Shown: one piece after another, positions 6,372 to 7,462 of the stretch
Numbering within the stretch: position 1 is the first letter of the stretch
How the letters are laid out: every line of letters begins with the position of its first letter
Assembly: GCA_013694885.1 (NCBI GenBank)
Contig: JACDBO010000409.1
Coordinates: 1 to 7,462, forward strand
Direction: 5' to 3'
Length of the DNA stretch: 7,462 nucleotides
Source of the DNA: Chloroflexia bacterium
GTDB lineage: Bacteria; Chloroflexota; Chloroflexia; Thermomicrobiales; UBA6265
Notes under the pieces: model-generated
Seen by the model: only the letters and a program-made list of their open reading frames with translations
Database searches by the model: none
Told to the model about the DNA's origin: nothing
Made by a program: the position numbers and the translations under genes

Positions 6372-6602
6372 GCACCGAGCCACGCCGGGACGAACGAGGC
6401 AAATCCGACCGCGATAATCCTCTCCGGCGCGCTGATGTTGCGCCACCTCGGCGAGCGCGACACGGGCGAGGCCGTCGAGCACGCGGTCGCCGCCATCATC
6501 GCCGAGGGCAAGGATGTCACCTACGACCGGCGCCCCGACCGCGACGCTTCGAAGGCGGCCACGACCTCCGGCATGGCCGACGCCATTATCGCGAGGCTGT
6601 AG
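6372..6602 (+). pseudogene. Truncated second copy of the icd 3' end
   Basis: Encodes a match to residues 284-359 of the isocitrate dehydrogenase at 1003-2088, with 65 of 76 residues identical and a TAG two codons earlier than the full copy. The substrate-binding and catalytic two-thirds are missing, so it cannot be an active enzyme. Many of the roughly 27 base differences are silent third-position changes, which suggests both copies diverged as parts of functional genes before truncation. The reading frame runs back in frame to an ATG at 6327 that overlaps the regulator's stop (ATGA), so a 91-residue chimeric peptide is formally possible; I regard it as incidental. Confidence 0.88.
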
Positions 6603-6714
6603 ACGGATCGCCGTGCCGCTGACCAACTCCCGGGCAGGCTAGCGAGTCGCACGTTGGCTGCTCGCGCGGCCGCGTGTGCCGTCGCTGCCGCGCTGGAGGT
6701 GATAGGGGACGGAG
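6372..6714 (+). repeat. Right arm of direct repeat: icd 3' end plus permease 3' end
   Basis: Same-orientation counterpart of 1852-2191, with the order icd 3' end, short gap, permease 3' end. The start-to-start distance is 4520 bp, and the unique DNA between the arms is about 4.18 kb. The identical 43-base core is at 6463-6505 and the permease-tail match at 6687-6714. The upstream edge is blurred: similarity becomes unrecognisable before about 6372. Confidence 0.9.
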
Positions 6715-7462
6715 ATGACGACGGTACCGGGGCGGAACAGCAACGCCGCCTTGATCCGCAGCGCCGTCTGGTTGTGCAGGATCTGCTCCCACCAGTGGCG
6801 CGGCACGTACTCCGGCAACACCACTGTCAGCGTGTCGTCGGGGCGCTGCTTGTCGATCTCGTCCAGATAGGTCAGCAGCGGACCGACCAGCGAGCGGTAG
6901 GGCGACTCGATGATCACCAGCGGCACATCGGTGGCGCTCTCGGTCCATTGCGCGCGCAGGCGCTCAATGGCGTGCTCGTCGTCGGTGATGTGGACGGCGG
7001 TGACGTTGTTGGAGATGGAGCGGGCGTAGGCGAGGGTCTGGCGGGCGACGCGGTTGAGCTGGGCGATGGGGACGATGACGGTGTGGATGATCTCCTCGGA
7101 GCGGGTGGGGGTCTGGGCGGCGAGTTCGGAAGTGGCTTGGTCGTAGTGGCGGTGGATGGCGCGGAACATCAGGATCAGCACCGGGATCAGCACGACCACG
7201 AGCCAGGCGCCGTGGGTGAACTTGGTGACGCCGACAACCGCGGCCACGATCGCCGTGGCGCCGGCGCCGACCGCGTTGATGATCCGCCCCTGTCGCCACC
7301 CCGGTTCCTTGCGGCGCTGCCAGCGGACAACCATGCCGGTCTGCGACAGCGTGAACGAGGTGAAGACACCCAATGCGTAGAGCGGGATCAACCGCTCCGT
7401 CTCGCCGCCGAAAATAGATAGCACCAGTGCGGAGAAGAGCCCGAGCGTAACGATGCCGGTGG
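6639..7462 (-). CDS. APC-superfamily permease, C-terminal part (KimA/YdaO-like; gene runs off the right edge)
   Basis: Minus-strand frame open from the window edge to a TAG at 6639-6641, giving about 273 residues of a longer protein. It begins inside the membrane domain: hydrophobic stretches LGLFSALVLSIFGG, IPLYALGVFTSFTLSQTGM, an alanine/valine-rich helix and AWLVVVLIPVLILMF. A cytosolic C-terminal domain of about 170 residues follows (HIIVPIAQLNR-like start, NVTAVHITDDEHA, VIIESPYRSL, LPEYVPRHWWEQILHNQ), resembling the tail of large APC permeases related to the potassium importer KimA. Substrate (potassium or amino acid) cannot be settled from this part. The gene is convergent with the truncated icd copy, 36 bases apart. 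A GTG at 7424 is internal, not the true start, because the frame continues as membrane sequence to the edge. Confidence 0.84.
   Translation of the reverse strand, partial: TGIVTLGLFSALVLSIFGGETERLIPLYALGVFTSFTLSQTGMVVRWQRRKEPGWRQGRIINAVGAGATAIVAAVVGVTKFTHGAWLVVVLIPVLILMFRAIHRHYDQATSELAAQTPTRSEEIIHTVIVPIAQLNRVARQTLAYARSISNNVTAVHITDDEHAIERLRAQWTESATDVPLVIIESPYRSLVGPLLTYLDEIDKQRPDDTLTVVLPEYVPRHWWEQILHNQTALRIKAALLFRPGTVVISVPYHLQRGSDGTRGRASSQRATR

Noticed and set aside
5359..6402. Minus-strand reading frame of 347 codons opposite the DtxR-family gene
   Set aside because: Antisense shadow of the regulator; no recognisable domain.
6654..7421. Plus-strand reading frame of 255 codons opposite the permease
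   Set aside because: Gly/Asp/Val-rich antisense shadow; the minus-strand permease has membrane helices and matches the stub at 2116-2190.

Overview
This is a GC-rich bacterial chromosomal window with strong Shine-Dalgarno sites, tightly spaced genes and several GTG/TTG candidate starts. The gene content suggests a thermophile-like Chloroflexota (Thermomicrobia/Sphaerobacter type) or a deep actinobacterial lineage: a short IDH3-like NAD-type isocitrate dehydrogenase, a two-domain multicopper oxidase, a halocyanin/plastocyanin-like lipoprotein and a KimA-like APC permease. This assignment is an inference from gene type and composition, not from a marker gene.

Left part (1-2190): the N-terminal 301 codons of cofactor-independent phosphoglycerate mutase (gpmI, minus strand, running off the left edge) are divergent from a complete isocitrate dehydrogenase gene (icd, 1003-2088). 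The 97-bp gap between them contains a perfect 12-bp palindrome. Just after icd, on the minus strand, lie the last 25 codons of a permease gene that has no body here.

Middle part (about 2192-6371): a roughly 4.2-kb metal/copper island. A probable promoter with an 11-bp direct repeat precedes a three-gene operon: an exported type C two-domain multicopper oxidase, a ZIP-family metal transporter with an extra extracytoplasmic N-terminal domain, and a lipoprotein cupredoxin. The operon ends at a strong hairpin terminator (5313-5349). A separate DtxR/MntR-family regulator with an altered metal site follows. I infer an envelope redox and metal-uptake module: the oxidase and cupredoxin handle electrons and metal valence outside the membrane, the ZIP protein moves a divalent metal, and the DtxR protein senses it.

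Right part (6372-7462): a second, diverged copy of the last 76 codons of icd, followed by a convergent APC-superfamily permease (minus strand, C-terminal part only, running off the right edge).

The main structural observation is that the island is flanked by direct repeats of the same icd-3'/permease-3' junction (1852-2191 and 6372-6714). The ancestral order was most simply gpmI / icd / permease. The island now splits that locus, leaving a permease stub on the left and an icd stub on the right.
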